Positions 8,717 through 17,703 of a stretch of DNA of 44,531 bases are shown one piece after another. Positions within the stretch are counted from its first letter, which is position 1, and each line of letters begins with the position of its first letter. The translations under genes and the position numbers were made by a program. The notes beneath the pieces are model-generated. The model did no database searches and was not told where the DNA came from. It was given only the letters and a program-made list of their open reading frames with translations. This stretch comes from Candidatus Saccharimonadota bacterium. GTDB lineage: Bacteria > Patescibacteriota > Saccharimonadia > Saccharimonadales > Saccharimonadaceae. The DNA is taken from assembly GCA_016280905.1 (NCBI GenBank), contig JAEEHN010000012.1:1-44531 (forward strand), read 5' to 3'.

Positions 8717-8928
8717 ATTATTACTCCTTATATACTATATAGTTCAAGTATGCACATCTTGCGATTATCAAAATACATAATTCATATCTAGTATCTGTTG
8801 CCTCCTCTCTGTAGTGGTTATTTTAGGCAACTTAAATGAAGTCTGGTTATTATCATTTAAGAACCAGTTTGTTATAATATAGATAGGTTCAAGAAGCGTC
8901 ACACTTCTTCCACCAGATTATATACGAG

Positions 8929-8951
8929 TCGGCATTTTTGCCGATTTTTTT
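8929..8951 (+). terminator. Intrinsic terminator, possibly the native tRNA-Ile terminator
   Basis: TCGGCA-tttt-TGCCGA followed by TTTTTTT. Confidence 0.8.
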
Positions 8952-9175
8952 AGTAGTAAATTCCTGTTAAGTACCTTACGGGCTCTAGGGCGCTATTTTC
9001 AGGCATTTTTGCAACAAAAAACCGCCAAAAACACAACTTTTACCCCTGTTAAAATGTCTGTTAATACCCTAAACAATTTGGTATACGATTGCACAAAACT
9101 TGATTATTTTTTTATTAATGGGCATGTTATAATAACTATAGGACAAATAAAATTTAATGGTTGTCGGAGGTAGTA

Positions 9176-10423
9176 ATGGGGTTTTTCGGTAAAAAATTTG
9201 GTGGCGAGAAAGTTAAAAGCGTAGAAAATGTTGAAGCGAATAATGAGAGTGAATATCCAAAATTCAAAGGTCAAGAAATCGAAAAAACACAACCACTCTC
9301 GCCCGAAGAAAAGCGTAAAGAGATAAGTGTTGCCCGTGATGCCGTAATAAATGCCTATGGTCATCATGAGAAAAATGAAGGGATGGAGATGGATTTCGAA
9401 ACAGTCGAGAAGAAAACAGTAGAATTTTTTAATGCAATCCAAGATTTGTGTGAAGGAATGAATCTTTATCACGGACAACGATTTGGCTGGCCTGATAATT
9501 GTAAAGAGTTTATGAATAAGTTTGGCGGTGAAGATTTTAGCCCTCAAAAGGCAGGCGAACTTTACTCTAAAATGAGTTTTGCTACTATGCTAGTAGATGC
9601 CGAGATAAAACGTCGCAGAACCATTAGTGAAAGTGGTGGGCAAGTTGCCCAAGAAGAGAAAGTTCGTTGTTATAATCGTTTTCAATATCCACTCTATAAA
9701 GTATATATACCGGCAGAAATGGGTGGTAGCGCATGGAGTGGTTTTGATAAAAATAAGTTTCAGATAGAGGATCCGGCAGCTGGTCTTGGCGGAACTTATG
9801 AGAAGTTTTTCGGCTCCGATCAAGATCCTGACAGAAAAATTTTGGCGGAAAAGGCAATTAGCCTGTATGAAGATTTGGCACCATTTATGGACGAGAAAAA
9901 AGGGCGCAGTAATATTAATATGTTCTTGACAAAAAACCGTGATCGGAAGATTGAAGGTTTTAGAAAGAGGGTAGTAGCACGAGAAGATGTAGTATCGCCA
10001 ACGCCAAATGATACAGAGAAAGAGATTGTCGGTAAGACGATTGATTTGTACAATCTAATGGAAGACAAGGACGAAGAGATTTATCAGCTAGAAGATAGGG
10101 TGGATGATTTGGCAAAGCGTGGGAATGATACCTATACTATGGACCAGATCCAGAGAATGCAGACAAAAATACGGGATATTAATGATGAAAAAATAATCAT
10201 TCGAAAATTAACTGAAGAGCAAAGTGGTCAGACAACAATTGACGAAGCAGATTTTAAAAAACGACTAAACACCTATGCTGACGAGCAGAGACATATAGTT
10301 GAAGTCTTGTCGGATAAACAAAAAGGATGCGGGAAATCTAGCGATGAATTCCGTCAATTTGCTAAAGCCCGCGCCAATGCCAAACGCCGTATGAACGCCG
10401 CAACGAGATTGCTAAATCTTTAG
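9176..10423 (+). CDS. Hypothetical protein (charged, C-terminal coiled coil)
   Basis: Long ORF; SD CGGAGG before ATG 9176; TATAAT upstream. Confidence 0.75.
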   Translation: MGFFGKKFGGEKVKSVENVEANNESEYPKFKGQEIEKTQPLSPEEKRKEISVARDAVINAYGHHEKNEGMEMDFETVEKKTVEFFNAIQDLCEGMNLYHGQRFGWPDNCKEFMNKFGGEDFSPQKAGELYSKMSFATMLVDAEIKRRRTISESGGQVAQEEKVRCYNRFQYPLYKVYIPAEMGGSAWSGFDKNKFQIEDPAAGLGGTYEKFFGSDQDPDRKILAEKAISLYEDLAPFMDEKKGRSNINMFLTKNRDRKIEGFRKRVVAREDVVSPTPNDTEKEIVGKTIDLYNLMEDKDEEIYQLEDRVDDLAKRGNDTYTMDQIQRMQTKIRDINDEKIIIRKLTEEQSGQTTIDEADFKKRLNTYADEQRHIVEVLSDKQKGCGKSSDEFRQFAKARANAKRRMNAATRLLNL

Positions 10424-10547
10424 TAAAGAAATACTGGGCTTCACTCACCTGCTGCGAAGGATTACCCTTATTACATTAATTCTTGCATTCTTGCTTTAAT
10501 ATCTTTTCTATAGATTGTTAATACTTGGGCAATTCGCCCCCACCACT

Positions 10548-10569
10548 TAGCCCAAGGGGCTATTTTTTT
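10548..10569 (+). terminator. Intrinsic terminator
   Basis: TAGCC-caagg-GGCTA followed by TTTTTTT. Confidence 0.7.
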
Positions 10570-10591
10570 GACTAGCGTCTATAAAAAAAGG

Positions 10592-10667
10592 GGAATCGTC
10601 CATAGCGTAGACGATTCCTAGGTCATACATGTATTTTAAGTAGCCTCGCAGTTTTGTCTACTTAAAA
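10592..10667. repeat. Two tandem perfect hairpins
   Basis: GGAATCGTC/GACGATTCC (10592-10618) and TTTTAAGTAG/CTACTTAAAA (10634-10667). Confidence 0.7.
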
Positions 10668-10793
10668 CTAATCTCAGTTTATCTCACAAAATGAATATTG
10701 TCAATACCTTTTTTCCACATTTTGTGCAAAAGCATTATAAAAAATGTTCGGGAAAATTAAAAAAATTAAAACACATTTTTAAGAAAAAGCATA

Positions 10794-10822
10794 TTGACAA
10801 ACCTGAAGCAGTATGCTATAAT
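10794..10822 (+). promoter_or_regulatory. Perfect consensus sigma70-type promoter for the KGG gene
   Basis: TTGACA, 17-nt spacer, TATAAT. Confidence 0.88.
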
Positions 10823-10888
10823 TAAGCCATACACTCGAAAAGGGTGGTGTTTATTAAGTAACTGGTGGGCAGAATAGGAGTTCTAGAA

Positions 10889-11092
10889 ATGGCTGGAACT
10901 AAAGCTGGTGGCATGAAAGCTGCCGCTACTAACAAAGCCAAATACGGTAAAGAATTCTATGCTCGTATTGGTAAAAAAGGTGGCCAAAATGGTCACACCG
11001 GTGGTTTTGCTGCTAACCCTGCGTTAGCTCGCATTGCTGGTGCCAAAGGTGGACGTATTTCACGTCGTGGCCCAGCTAAAAAAGCTGCCTAA
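10889..11092 (+). CDS. KGG-motif small basic protein (stress-induced KGG repeat family-like)
   Basis: IGKKGGQNGHTGGFAANPALARIAGAKGGRISRRG; SD AGGAG. Confidence 0.85.
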   Translation: MAGTKAGGMKAAATNKAKYGKEFYARIGKKGGQNGHTGGFAANPALARIAGAKGGRISRRGPAKKAA

Positions 11093-11099
11093 CTAAAAG

Positions 11100-11132
11100 G
11101 AAGCGCTACTTATCAACGGCGCTTCTTTTTTG
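11100..11132 (+). terminator. Intrinsic terminator after the KGG gene
   Basis: GAAGCGC/GCGCTTC hairpin plus T-tract. Overlaps the 3' end of the opposing CDS. Confidence 0.8.
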
Positions 11133-11534
11133 TTGTGTGAAATTTTCACAACGTGGACAATGATATTGTCGATTTGAAGTTTGAAACCTCGTTAATCCGC
11201 ACTTCGGACAACGCGATTTTTTATGTAACCAATCTCTGTAAGTATCTAGTTCATTCTGAATCAAATCTTCATTAACCTCCACGCCGTACCGATTAGCTAA
11301 TTCTTTTGCCTTTTCCCAAGCATCAACTTCCATTTTTAGCCTCTCTATGTCCATTTTAAAGCTCTTATGCTTTAGTGTCGCATGAGATACCTCATGTAAG
11401 ATTAAAAGCTCATAGAACGGTTCTAGTGGCCCCAAAACGATGGTTTTTGGTGGACGAAAAGCGAATTTTGTCCCATCACGAAACTTTAATTCTGGATAAG
11501 CTACTTTTAAGCGTTCTAAAAATCCAGTTTTCAT
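11106..11534 (-). CDS. SprT-like/HExxH zinc metalloprotease-like protein with C-terminal zinc ribbon
   Basis: LILHEVSHATLKH (HExxH) and CPKCG...CPRC. Confidence 0.75.
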   Translation of the reverse strand: MKTGFLERLKVAYPELKFRDGTKFAFRPPKTIVLGPLEPFYELLILHEVSHATLKHKSFKMDIERLKMEVDAWEKAKELANRYGVEVNEDLIQNELDTYRDWLHKKSRCPKCGLTRFQTSNRQYHCPRCENFTQQKRSAVDK

Positions 11535-11550
11535 CTATACGAAAAGGGAA

Positions 11551-12324
11551 TTATTCCCGCTCCTTTTGCTTTGCATAGAGGTAGCAACCATAAATTACCG
11601 ACTCATTAGGCCTCCGTGGCCGTCGCAATTTCACCCCTAAATCCTCTGGTAAATACTTAACATACAGTCTAAAAATCTTGCCAAGTGGTCCACCGAGCAC
11701 AATCGTATCCGGATGATATTGTCTCACGATATCTGGGAGTCCAAGATGAACTCGTTTTGCAATATCAGTTAGTTCTACATGTTTCCTGAGGTTAGTGGCG
11801 CAATCAACATGATAATGCTTTTCAAGCGCGCTAGCCGCCGCAATGTCTTCCCATTCTTTTATCTGACCATCATAAAAATATTGTTTATGGCCTGGCTCAA
11901 AAGTGTTTGACTCTGGCAAAATTTGATTTTTTTCAACGATTCCACCGCCAATTCCGGTCGAAAACGTTAAAAACACCGTCCTTCCTGGCAGACGATAGCC
12001 TTCATAAAGTGCTGCAAGGTTTGCATCATTTTCAAACCAAATTGGGCAACCGAACAGACTTTTTATAGGGGTAAATAAATCAATCCCAGTCCAACTCCGA
12101 TTGCCAAATTTGACTGAATAATTTTTTTGTACAACCCCCGGGATTGCCACCACAACTGATTTTATTTTATATCTATGGAATCTTTCTAAATTTTCAATTA
12201 GCTCGGCAATAAAGGTTTTATAGCCTTGGGCGGTCTTGAATTTTACTTTTTTCAATACTCGTCCTCGTTTTGAGAACAGTGCAAGTAGTGTTTTGGTTCC
12301 TCCGATATCAACCGCTAAATACAT
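11551..12324 (-). CDS. ROK-family sugar kinase-like protein
   Basis: YLAVDIGGTKTLLALF, ENDANLAALYE, TFSTGIGGGIV. Confidence 0.9.
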   Translation of the reverse strand: MYLAVDIGGTKTLLALFSKRGRVLKKVKFKTAQGYKTFIAELIENLERFHRYKIKSVVVAIPGVVQKNYSVKFGNRSWTGIDLFTPIKSLFGCPIWFENDANLAALYEGYRLPGRTVFLTFSTGIGGGIVEKNQILPESNTFEPGHKQYFYDGQIKEWEDIAAASALEKHYHVDCATNLRKHVELTDIAKRVHLGLPDIVRQYHPDTIVLGGPLGKIFRLYVKYLPEDLGVKLRRPRRPNESVIYGCYLYAKQKERE

Positions 12325-12409
12325 ATCTTGATTATACCACGAAAATTTGTTATAATTACAAAAGTCTTAGGACTCTGAAGAGTCTTAAAAGGAAGGAATA
12401 AATTTAATC

Positions 12410-13477
12410 ATGGCAAATGCCAAAAAACTAACTATGGACGAGCTTCTCGCTAGTGACGAAAGCTCATTCAAAAAAGCAATTACAGGTGACACCGTCAGCG
12501 GGACGATCATATCTGTCAAAAAACACGAGATTCTAATCGATTTAGGTGCTCAAGGCGTGGGGCTTATCCCGCGTCGTGAGGCTTCATTCGCTCGCAATCT
12601 TACCGTCGGCGAAGAAGTTACTGCCTCAGTCGTAGAGGCTGAAATGGACGATGGCTACGTTCTGCTTAGTCTTCGTAAAGCCGTTAAAGACAAAGGTTGG
12701 GATGAAATTACCACTAAACTTGACAGTAGTGAAACCGTTGAAGTTACGCCATTTGATGCCAATCGTGGAGGCCTCTTGGTCGAATACGAAGGCATCCGCG
12801 GATTTATGCCAGTATCGCAACTTTCAGCAGAGCATTATCCAAGAGTTGGTTCAGCCGACAAAGACGAAATTTTACAACGTCTTAATTCCTTAGTTGGCAA
12901 ACCAATCAAAGCTCGCATTTTAGATGCCAACAAGAAAGAAAACAAACTTATCTTCTCCGAAAAAGAAGCCATCAAAGATGGTCTCGCCGAACGCTTCGCT
13001 GAGCTTAAAGTTGGCGATGTCGTTAAGGGCGTAGTCACCGGCGTAGTTGATTTTGGCGTCTTCGTTAATGTTGATGGCATCGAAGGTCTAGTTCATATTT
13101 CTGAGATCTCTTGGGAAAGAGTTAATAACCCTGCAGACTATGTCAAAGTTGGCGACACTATCGAAGCTAAGATTATTGCTATCGACAAAGAGCGTCTCTC
13201 GCTCTCAATGAAGCAGCTTGTCGAAGATCCTTGGATTTCTGAGGTCGCCAAGCTAAAGAAAGGTTCTAAAGTTGAGGGCACGATTACTCGTATCACTCCA
13301 TTTGGAGCTTTTGTGCAGATTTCTCCAGCTGTGGAAGCTTTAGTTCATGTCTCTGAACTTGGTGAAGGTTCTGATGTTGATCCAGAAAAAATCTTTACTT
13401 TAAATGAACGTAAGAGTTTTAAGGTTTTAGATATCGACAAAGAAGGCCGTAAAATCTCGCTCTCTATTGCCAAATAA
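12410..13477 (+). CDS. rpsA: 30S ribosomal protein S1 (four S1 domains)
   Basis: Repeated S1 OB-fold motifs (VDFGVFVNVDGIEGLVHISEISW; ITPFGAFVQISPAVEALVHVSEL); SD GGAAGG. Confidence 0.93.
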   Translation: MANAKKLTMDELLASDESSFKKAITGDTVSGTIISVKKHEILIDLGAQGVGLIPRREASFARNLTVGEEVTASVVEAEMDDGYVLLSLRKAVKDKGWDEITTKLDSSETVEVTPFDANRGGLLVEYEGIRGFMPVSQLSAEHYPRVGSADKDEILQRLNSLVGKPIKARILDANKKENKLIFSEKEAIKDGLAERFAELKVGDVVKGVVTGVVDFGVFVNVDGIEGLVHISEISWERVNNPADYVKVGDTIEAKIIAIDKERLSLSMKQLVEDPWISEVAKLKKGSKVEGTITRITPFGAFVQISPAVEALVHVSELGEGSDVDPEKIFTLNERKSFKVLDIDKEGRKISLSIAK

Positions 13478-13495
13478 AGGACAAAAAGTAAAATA

Positions 13496-13516
13496 GCCTC
13501 CCCGTGAGGCTTTTTT
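13496..13516 (+). terminator. rpsA terminator
   Basis: GCCTC-cccgt-GAGGC followed by TTTTTT. Confidence 0.85.
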
Positions 13517-13586
13517 ATGCTTTACTTTTTAACCTTTAGCGTTATAATTATAAAAAGCGTCAAAACTAAGAGAAAGGTTGCATTAA

Positions 13587-15068
13587 ATGCAAAACAGCGA
13601 AAATATCAGTAATAGAAATTCTTCGTCTGAATCGGGCTGGGAAAGTCTAGAGGATTTCGCTGGCGAACGAAACATTAATAGTAAAACTGGCAAACCTCGC
13701 ACTTTTACGGAGTTTGACAATTATCCAAAAATGCCAGGAGAATCTAACGAAGAATATGGCGAAAGGCTTAGGTTTATGCATCAAAGACTCGCGGAAGTCG
13801 AAGCCACCGAAGCCAATCGTGCTGTCGAAGAAGCCCAGTCCGCTGAAAGGGATGCTTATTTTGTATCAGAGCAAGGCCAGAAAGAATTAAACGAAGAAGC
13901 TAAATTTGACCGTCTGACCAAAAAACTAGACCAGGCTGTCGCTGAAGGTAGAATGGATGCCGAACATGCCAGAAATCTCATGGAACAACAACTTGAACGT
14001 TCTGTTCACGAAATTGAAGGGCATCGCCAGGACTATCAAGATCGTCAGGTCACTGGCGACGCAGAAGACGCAGCTAGATACGAAGCGTGGTCTAGAGATA
14101 AAGATCCAGAATTTTTCGCATCCACTGCCACTGAAACATCAGAAAAAGCACCAAACGAAGCACTACCAGTAGATGAACTGACTGTAGAAGAAGCTCCCGA
14201 GATTAAACTTTCTCCCGAAATCCAAGCCGATTTAGACGATAAACTTGCTGATATTGCTAAGTGGCGCGAACGTGACGCCAATCGAATTTGGCGAGGGGAG
14301 TCTGGTCATGGTCAAGAATTTTACGATAAGATGGTAGCAGAGGTTACTGCCGAAGCAATCGCCATGAACCAAGCCTTTCTAGAATCTCAAACAAAACCCA
14401 ATACCGAAATAGCTTCCGAATTAACAGATGAGAATCCAGATATAACAGTGGACACGGCAGAATCACCAAATCCATTAGAACTTGAAGAACAAGAGAAATC
14501 AGAACTTGAAGAAATCGCCGGACTTCAATTGAGAGTTGCCGAGCTTGAACATAAAACTAGAGAAGCCAAACTCGAAATCCTTACTCAAAAAGAAGAAAAA
14601 ATCCGTGTTCTTGATAAAAAAATTGCCGAAATGAGAGAAGAGCTTAGATTAATCGATGAAGCCAGGAAAGAGCCAAAAACTGGTCTCCTCATGCGTATTT
14701 TTGGTGGAAAGAAAAAAGCCAAAACTGCTTCTTCCAAAAATTCAACTCCTGAAGTCACAATCTCTCCTATTTCTGAAGACTCATCCCACGAAACCGTCAC
14801 AACTCCCACTACCTCCGATGAAAAATCCTATAGCCTTGCCGATTCAATCCGTAAAGATAAATTAGGTGGTAGACTAGATGACGAAGGCGTCGCTATTTTA
14901 ACCAACGAAGAGGGCATTAATGACGAAAACTCAGTTCGTATTGATGCTTGGTGGTCTACTTTAAATGACGATACTAAACGAGAAATCACCCTGTTTGAAA
15001 AGGGGCTTGGTAACTCAAAATATGGCCGCGCCCTTCGCGCCTGGCTTCAAATCAACAACTATTTTTAA
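13587..15068 (+). CDS. Hypothetical acidic coiled-coil protein
   Basis: Long ORF (493 aa), Glu-rich heptad-like region, upstream AGAAAGG. Confidence 0.8.
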   Translation: MQNSENISNRNSSSESGWESLEDFAGERNINSKTGKPRTFTEFDNYPKMPGESNEEYGERLRFMHQRLAEVEATEANRAVEEAQSAERDAYFVSEQGQKELNEEAKFDRLTKKLDQAVAEGRMDAEHARNLMEQQLERSVHEIEGHRQDYQDRQVTGDAEDAARYEAWSRDKDPEFFASTATETSEKAPNEALPVDELTVEEAPEIKLSPEIQADLDDKLADIAKWRERDANRIWRGESGHGQEFYDKMVAEVTAEAIAMNQAFLESQTKPNTEIASELTDENPDITVDTAESPNPLELEEQEKSELEEIAGLQLRVAELEHKTREAKLEILTQKEEKIRVLDKKIAEMREELRLIDEARKEPKTGLLMRIFGGKKKAKTASSKNSTPEVTISPISEDSSHETVTTPTTSDEKSYSLADSIRKDKLGGRLDDEGVAILTNEEGINDENSVRIDAWWSTLNDDTKREITLFEKGLGNSKYGRALRAWLQINNYF

Positions 15069-15119
15069 TTAGTCTTGCTTATGATATAATACAATTATAT
15101 CTTTTAAGGAGACGTTTTC

Positions 15120-16844
15120 GTGAATTATACTAAAAAAGATTATAAAGAACGCCCTTGGCTTAAGTACTATGATGAAGAGGGCTTCGAAGGTAATATTGAA
15201 TATCCCGATTGTTCAATGGTAGATATGGTTATCCAGAGTGCTGAAAAATGGCCTGACAACACCGCTTATATTTACTATGGACACAAAGTAACTTATAGAA
15301 ATTTTGTCAAAAAGATTGAAAAAACCGCCCGAGCACTAAAAAATTATGGCGTCAAAGAGGGCGATCGCGTTACTATTTGTATGCCTAATACACCAGAGGG
15401 AATCACTATGGTCTATGCCGTGAATATGGTTGGTGCAGTTTGCAATATGGTGCACCCCTTGTCCTCAGAGAAAGAGCTCGAATATTATATTAAGGTTGCT
15501 GATTCCAAATACGTGTTGGTAATCGACGCTGTTTTTGATAAAATTTATAAACTTCGTGACACCGCACAACTTGAACGCATTATCGTAGTTCGTCCATCCG
15601 ATGGTCTCGGTTTTCTAAAGAAAAAACTCTATAATACTTTGCACATCAAAAAGGTGCGCCTTCCGTCAAATGATAGCCGCGTGGTGCTTTGGGAAGATTT
15701 TATTGCCAACTCTTATTTTTATCAGGGCAATTATCACGAAGAACGCGATGCTAGTGATCTTGCTGTTATTATGTACTCTGGTGGCACTACCGGTGCACCA
15801 AAGGCCGTAATGCTTTCGAATCTCAATATCAACGCCGAGTCAATTTGCGACGCCGCTGTCATTCGTCAAGTTACTCCTGGTGCCACTGTTCTTTCAATTC
15901 TACCCCTATTTCACTGTTTTGGTTTAGGTGTTTGCATTCATACCCCCCTCTGTAAGGGGCTCGGCTGTATTCTTATCCCAGCTTTCTCGCATAAGCAATT
16001 TGCCGACATTATTAAAAAGAATAGCCCAAACTTCATCGTAGGTGTCCCAACATTATTTGAGGCCCTCATTAACACTAAACTAAAATCTGACGATCTTAAA
16101 TCTGTTACCGCTGTCATCTGCGGTGGTGACGCATTGAATCAAACTTTACGAGACAAAGTAAACGCTTTTCTAAAAAATCATGGGTCTAACGCCAAAATTC
16201 GAGTTGGCTATGGTCTCACCGAGGGTTCCGGCGCAGTTTGTTTGTCTCCAGAAAATGTCTTTGCCGACGGCATTATTGGTGCACCTTTGCCAGATATGGA
16301 CTTCAAAATTATCAAAAACGACACTTTCAACGAATTACCAGTTGGTGAAGTTGGTGAAATCTGCATCTCTGGACCCCTAGTTATGATGGGGTATCTCGGT
16401 GATGAGGCAGAAACTGCTCAGACTATTCGCATTCATGATGATGGCAAAATCTGGCTACATACCGGAGATATTGGCTATCTTAACAAGGATGGATTTATCT
16501 ATTTTGCCCAACGCCTCAAACGCATTATTATTTCCTCTGGTTATAATATTTATCCAACTCATCTAGAGTCTATTATCAATTCTCACGAAGCGGTTCTGAC
16601 CTCTACGGTTATTGGTATAGACCATCCATATAAAGGTCAAGTACCTAAGGCCTTCATCGTTTTGAAGTCGGGTTATAAACCGGGGAAACGCTTAGAGCGT
16701 GAAATCCGTGAACTTTTGGAGCGCAATATTCCAATTTATGCTTTACCGACCGCCTACGAATTTCGCGATAAACTTCCACAAACCCTCGTTGGTAAGGTCG
16801 CCTTCAAAAAACTCGAAGCCGAAGAAAAAACCAAAACTAAATAG
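15120..16844 (+). CDS. Acyl-CoA synthetase / AMP-dependent ligase
   Basis: YSGGTTGAPKAVMLS (AMP-binding), GYGLTEGSGAVC, WLHTGDIGYLNKDGFIYFAQRLKRIIISSGYNIYP. GTG start with AAGGAG. Confidence 0.93.
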   Translation: MNYTKKDYKERPWLKYYDEEGFEGNIEYPDCSMVDMVIQSAEKWPDNTAYIYYGHKVTYRNFVKKIEKTARALKNYGVKEGDRVTICMPNTPEGITMVYAVNMVGAVCNMVHPLSSEKELEYYIKVADSKYVLVIDAVFDKIYKLRDTAQLERIIVVRPSDGLGFLKKKLYNTLHIKKVRLPSNDSRVVLWEDFIANSYFYQGNYHEERDASDLAVIMYSGGTTGAPKAVMLSNLNINAESICDAAVIRQVTPGATVLSILPLFHCFGLGVCIHTPLCKGLGCILIPAFSHKQFADIIKKNSPNFIVGVPTLFEALINTKLKSDDLKSVTAVICGGDALNQTLRDKVNAFLKNHGSNAKIRVGYGLTEGSGAVCLSPENVFADGIIGAPLPDMDFKIIKNDTFNELPVGEVGEICISGPLVMMGYLGDEAETAQTIRIHDDGKIWLHTGDIGYLNKDGFIYFAQRLKRIIISSGYNIYPTHLESIINSHEAVLTSTVIGIDHPYKGQVPKAFIVLKSGYKPGKRLEREIRELLERNIPIYALPTAYEFRDKLPQTLVGKVAFKKLEAEEKTKTK

Positions 16845-16867
16845 CCTCTTCATGGTATAATAATTTT

Positions 16868-17353
16868 ATGTTTTGGAAAATGCTTATTGTTTTCTTGATT
16901 TCGATGGTTCCACTTATTGAACTTCGTGGGGCCATCCCAGTGGCAGTGGGCATGGATCTTGGTTTGCCGGAATGGTTGGTTTTGATTATCGCTATTATTG
17001 GCAACATTATTCCAGTACCAATTATTTATTATTTTGCTCGCAAATTTCTAGAGTGGGGTGCTAAAAAAAAATGGAAAACTCTCAAACGATTCTGTGATTT
17101 TTGTCTTAAAAAAGGCGAAAAAGCTGGGGCTAAACTTCTCAAAAAAGCCGGTAGTTACGGCACTTATTTTGCGCTCTTTCTCTTTGTATCCATTCCAATT
17201 CCTGGTACTGGTGCCTGGACCGGCACTCTCGCTGCAAGTATTTTAAAACTCGATTTCAAGAAAACAGTCTTCGCAATTACGGCGGGAATATTAGTAGCTG
17301 GGCTTATTATGTTGCTCATTTCACTTGGTTTATTTAAATGGCTGTTTAATTAA
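16868..17353 (+). CDS. Putative small multidrug export-like membrane protein (Sm_multidrug_ex/COG2426-like)
   Basis: PLIELRGAIPVAVGMDLG...IPVPIIYYFARKFLEW...IPIPGTGAWTGTLAA. Confidence 0.8.
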   Translation: MFWKMLIVFLISMVPLIELRGAIPVAVGMDLGLPEWLVLIIAIIGNIIPVPIIYYFARKFLEWGAKKKWKTLKRFCDFCLKKGEKAGAKLLKKAGSYGTYFALFLFVSIPIPGTGAWTGTLAASILKLDFKKTVFAITAGILVAGLIMLLISLGLFKWLFN

Positions 17354-17365
17354 ATAATCATAACT

Positions 17366-17403
17366 AAAATGAGCAGACGAAGGGGGGTTCATCTGCTCAT
17401 TTT
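17366..17403. terminator. 12-bp perfect hairpin
   Basis: AAAATGAGCAGA/TCTGCTCATTTT downstream of 16868-17353. Confidence 0.7.
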
Positions 17404-17502
17404 GGCTTCCTACCACTTAGGGAACTACAACCATAATACAGGATAATTGCCAAGGTGTCAATACTGGCACGATTTTTTGGTATCCAACATGACGGTAAAG
17501 CA

Positions 17503-17694
17503 TTAATGGGAAGTCAATAATATCCAAACACCAAGAATTACCACAAAAATAAATATAGTTAGCCATTTCCTTTTTAGCAGTTCATATCTTAATAAGTCTT
17601 CCGAAGTTTTGTACCCTTTTTTAGATAGAGAACCATCCTTCTTTATGTATCTATATAAACCGTCTTCGCATCTAATTATCTTAAAATGGAACAT
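17503..17694 (-). CDS. Small protein with C-terminal TM (63 aa), paralog of the neighbour
   Basis: GLYRYIKKDGSLSKKGYKTSEDL plus a TM segment. Confidence 0.6.
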   Translation of the reverse strand: MFHFKIIRCEDGLYRYIKKDGSLSKKGYKTSEDLLRYELLKRKWLTIFIFVVILGVWILLTSH

Positions 17695-17703
17695 AATTTA
17701 TTA

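Larger units (their letters stand above)
3088..8917. mobile_element. Putative ~5.8 kb element integrated at the tRNA-Ile 3' end by a serine recombinase
   Basis: 8-bp identity CCACCAGA at 3088-3095 (tRNA 3' end) and 8910-8917 brackets a serine recombinase, regulators and unknown cargo. The sequence right of 8917 carries a terminator that could be the native tRNA-Ile terminator. Confidence 0.72.

Noticed and set aside
3069-8893. GGTTCAAG identity (3069-3076 and 8886-8893) as the attachment core
   Set aside because: A crossover there would leave the native tRNA with a non-complementary acceptor arm; CCACCAGA keeps tRNA-Ile intact, so it is preferred.
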